Shown here one piece after another: positions 15,972 to 23,463 of a stretch of 64,000 bases of DNA (its first letter is position 1; every line of letters starts with the position of its first letter). The position numbers and the translations under genes were made by a program. Location: NCBI RefSeq assembly GCF_019232825.1, contig NZ_JAFAND010000045.1, forward strand, positions 1 to 64,000. The letters are read 5' to 3'. This DNA comes from Paludibacterium sp. GTDB taxonomy: Bacteria > Pseudomonadota > Gammaproteobacteria > Burkholderiales > Chromobacteriaceae. The notes under the pieces are model-generated. The model was given only the letters and a program-made list of their open reading frames with translations. It was not told the origin of the DNA and did not search any database.

Positions 15972-17657
15972 ATGGAGACCCAACCGCTTGTAGACGGAGG
16001 CGCCCGCGCGTCCCCGCCAAACCACCCACCCCCTTTGCCCAACCGGGTCGACGTCTTGATCGTCGGATTGGGACCGGTCGGCGCCGTGATCGCCAACCTG
16101 TTGGCGCGCTACGGGGTCCACGTCCTCGCCGTGGACAAAGCGCGCGACATCTTCACCGCCCCCCGGGCGATCGCGCTGGACAACGAAGCGTTACGCATCC
16201 TGCAGATGGCGGGCATATCCGAAACGGATTTCGACACGGTGGCCATCAGTCATGTCCGCCTGTGCTCGCCGCAACTGGGCGAATTTGCGCGCGCCAATAC
16301 GCTGGGCAGCCTCGACGGCCATCCCAAGCTGGTGACGTTCCATCAGCCGAGCCTCGAACGGCTCCTGCGCAACCGGCTGAATGACTATCCCGGTGCGCAG
16401 GTCGCGCTCGGCGTCACGCTGATGAACATCCGCAACGAACTCCATGAGGTAAGCGCCAAGCTCGACCTGGGACAAGGTCAGATTCATACGGTCCGGGCGG
16501 ATTATCTGGTCGGGGCCGACGGCGCGGGTTCTCTGGTCCGCAAACTGATTGGTCAAGGCTTTCGCGGTAAAACCTTTTCGGAAGACTGGCTGGTGGTGGA
16601 CGCCAGCAATGCGCCCAAGCCGATCGATCACGTCGAATTCCATTGCTGCGCCCATCGGCCGATCCCGCGCATGGTCGCGCCTGGCGGGCGGCAGCGCTGG
16701 GAATTCATGTTGCGCCCCGGAGAAACCAGTCAAGAGATGGAATCCGACGATCGCGTGCGCGAGCTGCTGGCGCCTTGGGGCCGCATCGAGGAGATGCATA
16801 TCGAGCGCAAGGCGGTTTACCGCTTCCACGCCAGGGTGGTGGACCGCTTTCGCCAGGGCCGGGTGTTCCTGGCCGGCGACGCGGCGCACGTGACGCCGCC
16901 GTTTGTCGGCCAGGGGCTGGTCGCCGGACTGCGCGATGCGGCCAACCTCAGCTGGAAATTGGCCTGGGTCCTACAAGGACGTGCCATGCCCCACATCTTG
17001 GACAGCTATGACCAGGAGCGGCGGCCTCACGCCAAGGCGATGATCAATTTTGCCAAATTCATGGGCAAACTGGTCATGCCGCGCAACGCCGTCCTGGCGC
17101 TGCTTATCCACGGCCTGATGCGCGCGACGCGCTTGATCCCGCCGTTGCGCGCGCAGTTCGAGGAACTGGAGATGAAGCCCAAGAACGTTTTCCGGCATGG
17201 GCTGTTCATCCCCGGCCGATCCGCCAGCAAGCTGCGCCGGGGCGCGTCCTTGCCGCAAGGCTGGGTGCGCGGCGCCGACGGGACGATCCATCTCAGCGAC
17301 GACGTGCTTGGACCCGGGTTGGCGCTGATCGGCTTCGGCAGCGACATCGCCGCCACGCTCGATAGCGAAACCGCGCACGCCTTTGCCATGGCCGGCGGCA
17401 GGGTCGTACAGATCACACACCGGGGGCAAAGCTTGCACCTCACCCAGGGCTGTCACTGGGAGGATCTGGAAGGCGCCTTCCTGCCACGCGCCGTGCCGTT
17501 CGGCTGGGCCGTGTTGGTCCGTCCCGATCGCACCGTGCTGTACGACGGGCCAGCCGGCGACGCGGCCCGAATCGTCCGCGAAGGTCTTGCCTTGCTCGGC
17601 ACGACGGCCGCCCACGCCGCGCCCCCTCTCCCGGTCCATGCAATCCACCCTTTTTAA
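15972..17657 (+). CDS. FAD-dependent aromatic monooxygenase (MhpA/PheA-like)
   Basis: This 561-residue class A flavoprotein hydroxylase probably hydroxylates a phenolic substrate using NAD(P)H and O2. Residues 27-45 contain the FAD-binding Rossmann motif (VLIVGLGPVGAVIANLLARY). Near residue 300 is the second FAD motif, FLAGDAAHVTPPFVGQG. The sequence resembles 3-(3-hydroxyphenyl)propionate hydroxylase and related enzymes. The ATG at 15972 follows AAGGAG. It is the first gene of an operon with an extradiol dioxygenase-like protein (10-base gap), an FAH-type hydrolase and an acyl-CoA synthetase. This suggests hydroxylation followed by ring cleavage and processing. The exact substrate is unknown. 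Confidence 0.87.
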   Translation: METQPLVDGGARASPPNHPPPLPNRVDVLIVGLGPVGAVIANLLARYGVHVLAVDKARDIFTAPRAIALDNEALRILQMAGISETDFDTVAISHVRLCSPQLGEFARANTLGSLDGHPKLVTFHQPSLERLLRNRLNDYPGAQVALGVTLMNIRNELHEVSAKLDLGQGQIHTVRADYLVGADGAGSLVRKLIGQGFRGKTFSEDWLVVDASNAPKPIDHVEFHCCAHRPIPRMVAPGGRQRWEFMLRPGETSQEMESDDRVRELLAPWGRIEEMHIERKAVYRFHARVVDRFRQGRVFLAGDAAHVTPPFVGQGLVAGLRDAANLSWKLAWVLQGRAMPHILDSYDQERRPHAKAMINFAKFMGKLVMPRNAVLALLIHGLMRATRLIPPLRAQFEELEMKPKNVFRHGLFIPGRSASKLRRGASLPQGWVRGADGTIHLSDDVLGPGLALIGFGSDIAATLDSETAHAFAMAGGRVVQITHRGQSLHLTQGCHWEDLEGAFLPRAVPFGWAVLVRPDRTVLYDGPAGDAARIVREGLALLGTTAAHAAPPLPVHAIHPF

Positions 17658-17667
17658 GGAGCCGCCG

Positions 17668-18738
17668 ATGAAACTCAGCACGGCCCAACCCGCACGCCAC
17701 CCCAATCCGACCACCAAAGCAACCGCCCTGTCCTATTTGATCTTCGAACGACCGGACCTTGACGTGGCCGAACGGTTTTTGTCCGATTTCGGCCTGCGCA
17801 CGGCTTGCTACCTCGACAACATGCTGTTCATGCGCGGCACTGGAGAAGCGCCGTTTTGCTATGTCGTGCGCAAAGCGCGCAAGGCGCGCTTCGTCGGCTT
17901 TGGTTTACAGGTCGGCAGCGTCGCGGACTTGATGGCGCTCGCGCGACTTCCCAGCGCATCGGCCATTGGGCCGTTGCGCGGACCGGGCGGCGGCCAGCGG
18001 GTCACCCTGACCGACCCCTCCGGCTTTCAGGTCGATGCCGTCTTCGGCCAGGAACCGGCCGCGTACCTGCCGCGCCGGCGCGCGCTGCCATTCAACTCCG
18101 TCGACACCGTGGTTCGCGTCAACGCCACGCAGCGGCCGCCGCACACCGCGCCGGAGGTCATCCGCCTGGGGCATGTGGTGCTGGAGCTGGCCCATTACCA
18201 AGAGACGTGCGCCTGGTATACGCAACACTTCGGCTTCATTCCCAGTGACGTTCAGGTTTTGCCGGACGGTTCGCCGGCGGTGGCGTTCATGCGGCTCGAT
18301 CTCGGCGACACGCCGGCCGATCACCACACCTTGGCGCTCGCTCAGGGTTTCGCTCCCGCCTACAGCCACAGCGCATACGAGCTGGTCGACGCCGACGCCG
18401 TCGGCATAGGGCAGAGCCTATTGCGCGAGCGCGGCTGGAAACATGCATGGGGAATCGGGCGCCATATTCTGGGTAGCCAGATCTTCGATTACTGGCAAGA
18501 TCCTTGGGGAGACAAACACGAACATTACTGCGACGGCGATCTGTTCACCGCCGCGGTCCCCGTCGGCATACATCCGACCGGCCGGGAGGCGATGGCGCAA
18601 TGGGGCGATGCCATGCCGCGCAGCTTCACCAAACCTAAACTCACGCCAGCAAACCTCGCCGCGCTGTGGCGCGGCCTGCGCCGCAGCCCCGACCTCACCC
18701 TAGCCAAATTGCGAACGCTCGCCAAATTGTTCGCCTAA
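17668..18738 (+). CDS. Extradiol ring-cleavage dioxygenase-like VOC protein
   Basis: This 356-residue protein is built from two vicinal-oxygen-chelate domains (about residues 15-125 and 165-285) plus a C-terminal extension of about 60 residues. It resembles 2,3-dihydroxybiphenyl 1,2-dioxygenases. The second domain keeps candidate iron ligands in the expected order: His in RLGHVVLEL, His in DHHTLAL and Glu in DKHEHYCDGD, a 2-His-1-carboxylate set. It should cleave a catechol-type ring next to the hydroxyls. The ATG at 17668 follows AAGGAGCCGCCG. It lies between the monooxygenase and the FAH-type hydrolase. The longer C terminus is unusual for BphC-type enzymes of about 300 residues. Confidence 0.82.
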   Translation: MKLSTAQPARHPNPTTKATALSYLIFERPDLDVAERFLSDFGLRTACYLDNMLFMRGTGEAPFCYVVRKARKARFVGFGLQVGSVADLMALARLPSASAIGPLRGPGGGQRVTLTDPSGFQVDAVFGQEPAAYLPRRRALPFNSVDTVVRVNATQRPPHTAPEVIRLGHVVLELAHYQETCAWYTQHFGFIPSDVQVLPDGSPAVAFMRLDLGDTPADHHTLALAQGFAPAYSHSAYELVDADAVGIGQSLLRERGWKHAWGIGRHILGSQIFDYWQDPWGDKHEHYCDGDLFTAAVPVGIHPTGREAMAQWGDAMPRSFTKPKLTPANLAALWRGLRRSPDLTLAKLRTLAKLFA

Positions 18739-18771
18739 GGCCTAACACCACAACCTTCGACGAGGCGCACC

Positions 18772-19725
18772 ATGCCATTGCACATACTACATTTCAGCCA
18801 TCAAGGCCGGACCCAATGGGGCGTGATCCGCCAAGGGCAAATCACGCCGATTCCCGGCGACTTCCACACCACCGCCGCCTTCCTGCAGGCCAACGACATC
18901 GCGCAACTGGCCGCGTTGAAGGGGCCGACCTTGTTGGAATCGGAAGTCCAGTGGCTATCGCCGATCACGCGCAATCAGCAATTCATTTGCCAAGGCGCGA
19001 ACTATCGCCAGCACATGATCGAATCCGGGATGGATCCGGATGCGAAAAACTACAATATGATCTTCACCAAAGCCTCCAGCTGCATCGTCGCGGCCAATGC
19101 CGACGTGCTGCGCCCCGGTCATGTGCGCTTTCTCGACTATGAAATCGAGCTGGGTCTGGTGCTCAAGCGCGACCTGACCTCACGCAAAACGGTCACTCGC
19201 GATAATCTGCATCAGTATCTCGCCGGCATCGTGATCGTCAACGACTACTCGGCGCGCGACGTGCAAATACCGCAAATGCAGTTCTACAAAGGCAAGAGCT
19301 ATCGCTCGTTCGGCCCGGTCGGTCCCTATCTCTGTCTGCTCGATGCGCAAGACATGCCGCTGCTCGGCACGCTGGAGCTGACGCTGACGGTAAACGGACA
19401 GGTTCGCCAGCGTGACGTCACCGGCAATTTGGTCCACGGCCCGGCGGAGACGCTGACGGAGCTGTCCGGTGTCCATGATCTGTTTGCCGGCGACCTGGTG
19501 GCCACCGGCACGCCCGCCGGCTGCGCGCTGAGCATTCCCTCACCGGCCAAACAGCGCATTGCCGCGCTGCTGCCAGAGGCGGCCAAGTGGAAGATGTTTA
19601 TGAAGGTACAGGCCGCGCGACCGCAATATCTGCAGCCGGGCGACCGGGTGGAAGCGCACATTGCCAGCCCGGATGGCATGATCGATCTCGGCGTTCAACG
19701 CAATTGCATCAAGGAGGCCTCATGA
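18772..19725 (+). CDS. Fumarylacetoacetate hydrolase-family protein
   Basis: This 317-residue protein has the FAH catalytic domain at about residues 70-310. Metal ligands are visible in DYEIELG (two acidic residues, about 123-128) and NDYSARD (Asp). The family includes hydrolases, hydratases and decarboxylases that act on products of aromatic ring cleavage. Here it most likely processes the meta-cleavage product made by the dioxygenase encoded upstream. Classical pathways use an alpha/beta-fold hydrolase (MhpC/BphD) at this step; none is present in the window. The stop overlaps the start of the acyl-CoA synthetase gene (ATGA), so the two are translated together. Confidence 0.85.
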   Translation: MPLHILHFSHQGRTQWGVIRQGQITPIPGDFHTTAAFLQANDIAQLAALKGPTLLESEVQWLSPITRNQQFICQGANYRQHMIESGMDPDAKNYNMIFTKASSCIVAANADVLRPGHVRFLDYEIELGLVLKRDLTSRKTVTRDNLHQYLAGIVIVNDYSARDVQIPQMQFYKGKSYRSFGPVGPYLCLLDAQDMPLLGTLELTLTVNGQVRQRDVTGNLVHGPAETLTELSGVHDLFAGDLVATGTPAGCALSIPSPAKQRIAALLPEAAKWKMFMKVQAARPQYLQPGDRVEAHIASPDGMIDLGVQRNCIKEAS

Positions 19726-21710
19726 CGCAAGTGATCGCAGGCCAAACCGATATCCTCGCCGCCGAAGCGCAAGGCATGCCGGCAGACCTGCCCGCCAGTA
19801 CCTACGACATGATCCTACGCGGCGCGGCGATCAACCCCGATGCCCCCGCGCTCTCGTTCTTCCTGCAAAGCGGCGGTCACCGCAAGCCGGAATGCTGGAC
19901 CTATCAGGAACTGGTGCGCGACATCACGCGTTGCGCCAACCTGTTGAATCGCCTCGGCATCGACCGTGATGCCGTCGTCGCCTACGCGCTGCCCAATCTG
20001 CCGGAAACCCACTTCACGTTGTGGGGCGGCGAGGCGGCCGGCATTGTCTGCGCGATCAATCCATTATTGGAAGGCAATGCCATCGTCGAGCTGCTCAATG
20101 CCGCCAAGGCCCAGGTATTGGTGACCCTGGCGCCGTTTCCCAGCACCGACTTGTGGGCCAAGATCCAGCCCGAGCTGGCCAATGCGCACACGTTGCGCCA
20201 TCTCGTGCTGGTCAACCTGGCCGACCGGATTCGCGGTCCGAGGCAGTGGCTGGCCCGCTGGCTGCAACGGCGCGAGATACGCCGCCAACATGGCCGTGGC
20301 GGTGTGCGCGGCGCCGTGCCCGCATCGATGCAGATCCATGATTTCGGCCGCAGTCTCGCGCGGGAATCCGGCGCGTCGCTCGACAGCGGCCGCCAATTCG
20401 ACCGCAACGATTTCTCCTCCTATTTCTGTACCGGGGGCACCACCGGTTTGCCGAAGATCGCCATGCGCCGCCACGGCAACGAAGTCGCCAATGCCTGGAG
20501 CGCCGGCCAAGTCCTGGGCGGCAGCATCGGGGCGGGTAAGACGGTGTTTTGCGGGCTGCCGCTATTTCATGTCAATGCGGCCATGGTGACCGGGCTGCTG
20601 CCCTTCTCGAAAGGCGCGCACGTCCTATTGGGCACGCCGCAAGGCTACCGCGGCGCAGGGGTGATCCAGCGTTTTTGGGAGATCGTCGAACACCATCGCG
20701 TCAATTTCTTTAGCGGCGTCCCCACGCTTTATGCCGCCCTGCTGGAGGTCCCCCTCGACGGACACGACATTCACTCGCTCGAATTCGGGATCTGCGGCGC
20801 GGCGCCGATGCCGGTCGAAGTATTCCGCGCGTTCCAGGAGCGCACGGGTCTCAGAATCCTCGAAGGCTACGGCTTGACAGAGGGAGCCTGCATCAGCAGC
20901 GTCAACCCGCCACATGGAGAAAGGAGGCTGGGATCGATCGGACTGCGGCTGCCTGGGCAAGCGATGAAGACCGTCGTGCTGGACGAGACCGGGCGCTATC
21001 TGCGCGACTGCGCCATCGGAGAAACCGGCGTGCTGACGATTTCCGGCCCCAACGTGTTCGCCGGCTATACCCTGCCCCAGCAAAACCATGGGTTGTGGCT
21101 GGATCTAGACGACGGCCGACGCTGGCTCAATACCGGCGACCTGGCACGCTGCGATGCCGACGGCTACTTTTGGCTCACCGGCCGTAAAAAGGAGCTGATC
21201 ATCCGCGGCGGCCACAATATCGACCCCGCCGCCATCGAGGAACCGCTGCATCGCCATCCCGCCGTTCAGCTAGCGGCGGCGGTGGCCCGGCCCGACGCGC
21301 ATGCGGGCGAACTACCGGTGGCGTATGTCCAGCTAAAACCCGACACCCATGTCAGCAGCGAAGAGCTGGCGGCTTTCCTGAGCCGGCAGATCGGCGAGCG
21401 CGCCGCATTACCGAAGCACATCCACGTCGTCGAGGCTCTGCCGCTCACAGCCGTTGGAAAGATATTCAAGCCGGCGCTGAAGCGGCTCGAAATCGCCGAC
21501 GCGCTGCGCGCCGCCTTGGCTGACGATGGTCTTGTGGCCGAAATCGAAGTCATCGAGGACAAGACGCGTGGCATCGTATTGCAAGTGGTGATGGCCGACG
21601 CCCGGCATGACGCCCGCGCCGCAGACATTCTGGGCCGCTTCCCCTTCGCCTTTTCCCTATCGTGTCCCGAAAACGGCAGCCAATGCCAGATTGAACGCAT
21701 GCCGGAATAA
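19722..21710 (+). CDS. Acyl-CoA synthetase (AMP-binding family)
   Basis: This 662-residue adenylate-forming ligase should activate a carboxylic acid to its CoA thioester with ATP. The P-loop is YFCTGGTTGLPK (about residues 228-239). The acceptor motif is EGYGLTEGACIS, the conserved aspartate lies in NTGDLARCDADGYF, and GRKKELIIRGGHNIDPAAIE follows before the mobile C-terminal domain. A catalytic lysine is placed in TAVGKIFKPAL. The ATG at 19722 has AAGGAGG upstream and overlaps the previous stop by 4 bases. A long stretch of about 85 residues after the usual C-terminal lysine is an extension relative to standard enzymes. Substrate: probably the side-chain acid of the aromatic compound or a cleavage product. 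Confidence 0.85.
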   Translation: MTQVIAGQTDILAAEAQGMPADLPASTYDMILRGAAINPDAPALSFFLQSGGHRKPECWTYQELVRDITRCANLLNRLGIDRDAVVAYALPNLPETHFTLWGGEAAGIVCAINPLLEGNAIVELLNAAKAQVLVTLAPFPSTDLWAKIQPELANAHTLRHLVLVNLADRIRGPRQWLARWLQRREIRRQHGRGGVRGAVPASMQIHDFGRSLARESGASLDSGRQFDRNDFSSYFCTGGTTGLPKIAMRRHGNEVANAWSAGQVLGGSIGAGKTVFCGLPLFHVNAAMVTGLLPFSKGAHVLLGTPQGYRGAGVIQRFWEIVEHHRVNFFSGVPTLYAALLEVPLDGHDIHSLEFGICGAAPMPVEVFRAFQERTGLRILEGYGLTEGACISSVNPPHGERRLGSIGLRLPGQAMKTVVLDETGRYLRDCAIGETGVLTISGPNVFAGYTLPQQNHGLWLDLDDGRRWLNTGDLARCDADGYFWLTGRKKELIIRGGHNIDPAAIEEPLHRHPAVQLAAAVARPDAHAGELPVAYVQLKPDTHVSSEELAAFLSRQIGERAALPKHIHVVEALPLTAVGKIFKPALKRLEIADALRAALADDGLVAEIEVIEDKTRGIVLQVVMADARHDARAADILGRFPFAFSLSCPENGSQCQIERMPE

Positions 21711-21742
21711 TTGGCTGTTGGATCAAGTCGACATCATGCCGT

Positions 21743-21929
21743 CTAGGGCCTGTCTGCAAACTATTTGCGGCTGCGGCCGGTGTCCGCCGGATGCAGCGCG
21801 AGGAGTGCGCCCCGCCGCAGTGTCATTCACTGCCAGGGGCAAACGACAAAGCGATGCGCCGGCAGACGCCGGCCCCGAAGGGCTGGTCTGGCAAACGCAG
21901 TTCACAAATAGTTTGCAGACAGGCCCTAG
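21743..21929. mobile_element. MITE-like element with perfect terminal inverted repeats
   Basis: Positions 21743-21767 and 21905-21929 are perfect 25-base inverted repeats, beginning CTAGGGCCTGTCTGC on the left. If the outer CTAG is a 4-base target duplication, the element itself is 21747-21925 (179 bases) with 21-base terminal repeats. There is no transposase frame inside. The YTAR-type target and short length suggest a non-autonomous relative of an IS5-type insertion sequence; that family assignment is inference. It sits between the acyl-CoA synthetase stop and the operon's terminator. Confidence 0.75.
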
Positions 21930-21937
21930 GGCTCGGC

Positions 21938-21988
21938 GCCCCCCGCCGCAATACGACGAAATGTCTTGCGGCGGGGGGCTTTCGCTTT
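21938..21988 (+). terminator. Terminator of the catabolic operon
   Basis: GCCCCCCGCCGCAA (21938-21951) and TTGCGGCGGGGGGC (21966-21979) form a perfect 14-base stem followed by TTTCGCTTTG. The MITE-like element now separates it from the acyl-CoA synthetase stop by more than 200 bases. Confidence 0.85.
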
Positions 21989-21999
21989 GTTCAAAAAAA

Positions 22000-22019
22000 T
22001 ATTGATAAATTTATCAATA
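22000..22019. promoter_or_regulatory. 20-base perfect palindrome upstream of small gene
   Basis: TATTGATAAATTTATCAATA is a perfect 20-base palindrome, 34 bases before the ATG at 22054, in a very AT-rich stretch. This is a likely operator, possibly for the TetR encoded at 22611. Confidence 0.55.
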
Positions 22020-22053
22020 CTGATGAAAATATAAAAATATAAAGGACACTATC

Positions 22054-22509
22054 ATGCTATCTCTTAACGGCTTGTCTCAAATTTATGGCTCGATCGCCGG
22101 CTACAATTACAGTACCGGTACCAATAACAGCTCGGCCAGCGCCGATGCGGCAAACGCCACTTCCGGGCAGCAGGATCTCTCGAACATCCGCAACGGTGTG
22201 CAAAGCCAAGTCAACAGCGCCGTCGCCTACGCCCAATCCGACCCCAATACCCAACAGCAGCTCAGCAACACCGACAGCACGATCGTTTCGCTCGGCAACG
22301 GCGCCGACACCTATGGATCGGGCGATCTCTACACCGCGAGCGGCCGGCTTCAGAGTCAGGCGAGAAACACCGCCGCCACGGCACAAAACGATCACGCCAC
22401 GAAATCAAGCGCCTATGCCGCCAATTCCGCGCGAACCGCGAACGAAGTCAGCGGGGTGGCGAGTTTGCAAGCAACGACCTTGAACTCAGACTCAGGAAAG
22501 AAGCAATAG
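22054..22509 (+). CDS. Low-complexity 151-residue protein of unknown function
   Basis: I do not recognise this protein. It is rich in Ala, Ser, Asn, Thr, Gln and Asp and nearly free of Cys, His, Pro and Trp. It starts MLSLNGLSQIYGSIAGYNYS and has no clear signal peptide or transmembrane helix. The composition suggests a flexible, secreted or surface-associated protein, or an alpha-helical protein of the type seen in phasins or secretion substrates, but no motif supports one choice. The frame is real-looking: AAAGGACACTATC before the ATG is a good ribosome-binding site, an AT-rich promoter-like region with a 20-base palindrome lies upstream, and codon use matches its neighbours. It stands between the catabolic operon and a tetR gene. 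Confidence 0.6.
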   Translation: MLSLNGLSQIYGSIAGYNYSTGTNNSSASADAANATSGQQDLSNIRNGVQSQVNSAVAYAQSDPNTQQQLSNTDSTIVSLGNGADTYGSGDLYTASGRLQSQARNTAATAQNDHATKSSAYAANSARTANEVSGVASLQATTLNSDSGKKQ

Positions 22510-22610
22510 CCGACGGCGCATTGTCGAGACCTGCCGCGACACGCCTGTCAAGGTCATGGAAAGCTTGATATCATCGGCTGCAATCGCAAGCAATCCAGCA
22601 TGCATAAACC

Positions 22611-23285
22611 ATGTCCCAAACACCGCGCGCCGCATCGATCAATCACCGAACGCTGGTCGGCCAGCAACGGCGTGAACGCACGCGTCACAAAATCCTCGTC
22701 GCCGCTTTAAAGGTGTTTGCGCAAAAGGGCAGCGAAGCGCCGGTCATCGAGGATTTCATCGCCGAAGCCGGCATCGCGCGCGGCACTTTCTACAACTATT
22801 TCAGCACCACACAGGAATTACTGCAGGCTACCCTCGTCTGGCTCGGCGCCGACCTCATCGCCTCGATCGAACACGAGATCGGCGCACTGACCGACCCGCT
22901 ACTGCGATTGACGACCGGCGCGCGCTTGTGGCTTGGCCGAGCGGCATGTGATCCGACTTGGGCCGCTTTTATCGCCCGTCCGGAATTTCTCGACGCCTTG
23001 CCCTACGATTCGGTTTTCGCACCCGTCATGGACGACTTGCAAACCGGGCGTCAAAGTGGGTTGTTTCATTTCCCGGACACGCGCGCGGCCTTATCCCTGC
23101 TCACCGGCACCCTGCTCATCGCCATGCGCACTTATCTTCGTGGCACGCCCTACCCCGAATACGACACCGATATCGTGCGCATCATCCTGCAAGGACTAGG
23201 GGTCGCGCCGGATCGCGTCGCGACGGTATTGGCACAGCCACTGCCGACTCTGCGCCGTACGCCCATGTCGCTTAAATCCAACTGA
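22611..23285 (+). CDS. TetR-family transcriptional regulator upstream of fadL-like gene
   Basis: This is a 224-residue TetR regulator. A basic arm (GQQRRERTRHKIL) precedes the helix-turn-helix, roughly residues 22-70, with VIEDFIAEAGIARGTFYNYF. A TetR_C-type effector domain follows. It lies 178 bases before a FadL-type channel gene on the same strand. The intergenic AT-rich region contains ACAATATTGT and two copies of TCATATTGA, plausible binding sites. It could control uptake of the hydrophobic substrate handled by the upstream catabolic operon. It might also bind the palindrome at 22000. Neither is shown. Confidence 0.85.
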   Translation: MSQTPRAASINHRTLVGQQRRERTRHKILVAALKVFAQKGSEAPVIEDFIAEAGIARGTFYNYFSTTQELLQATLVWLGADLIASIEHEIGALTDPLLRLTTGARLWLGRAACDPTWAAFIARPEFLDALPYDSVFAPVMDDLQTGRQSGLFHFPDTRAALSLLTGTLLIAMRTYLRGTPYPEYDTDIVRIILQGLGVAPDRVATVLAQPLPTLRRTPMSLKSN

Positions 23286-23362
23286 TCTCGCCTGACGCAA
23301 CGCCCCGCCTCCCCGCCTGATGGCTGCCCTCTTTATCAGATACGCCGTGTTTTCCCTGTTTT

Positions 23363-23392
23363 TCATATTGAACAATATTGTCATATTGACAT
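23363..23392. promoter_or_regulatory. AT-rich repeat region before fadL-like gene
   Basis: TCATATTGA occurs twice 18 bases apart, flanking the palindrome ACAATATTGT (23372-23381). The region lies about 75-100 bases before the fadL-like start and is a plausible operator for the adjacent TetR. Confidence 0.4.
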
Positions 23393-23463
23393 AAATCAAC
23401 AAAATGAAAGATTGTTAGAGCTCGCCAAGTAAAAGAGCGAACCACACAACATAGGGAGATCAA

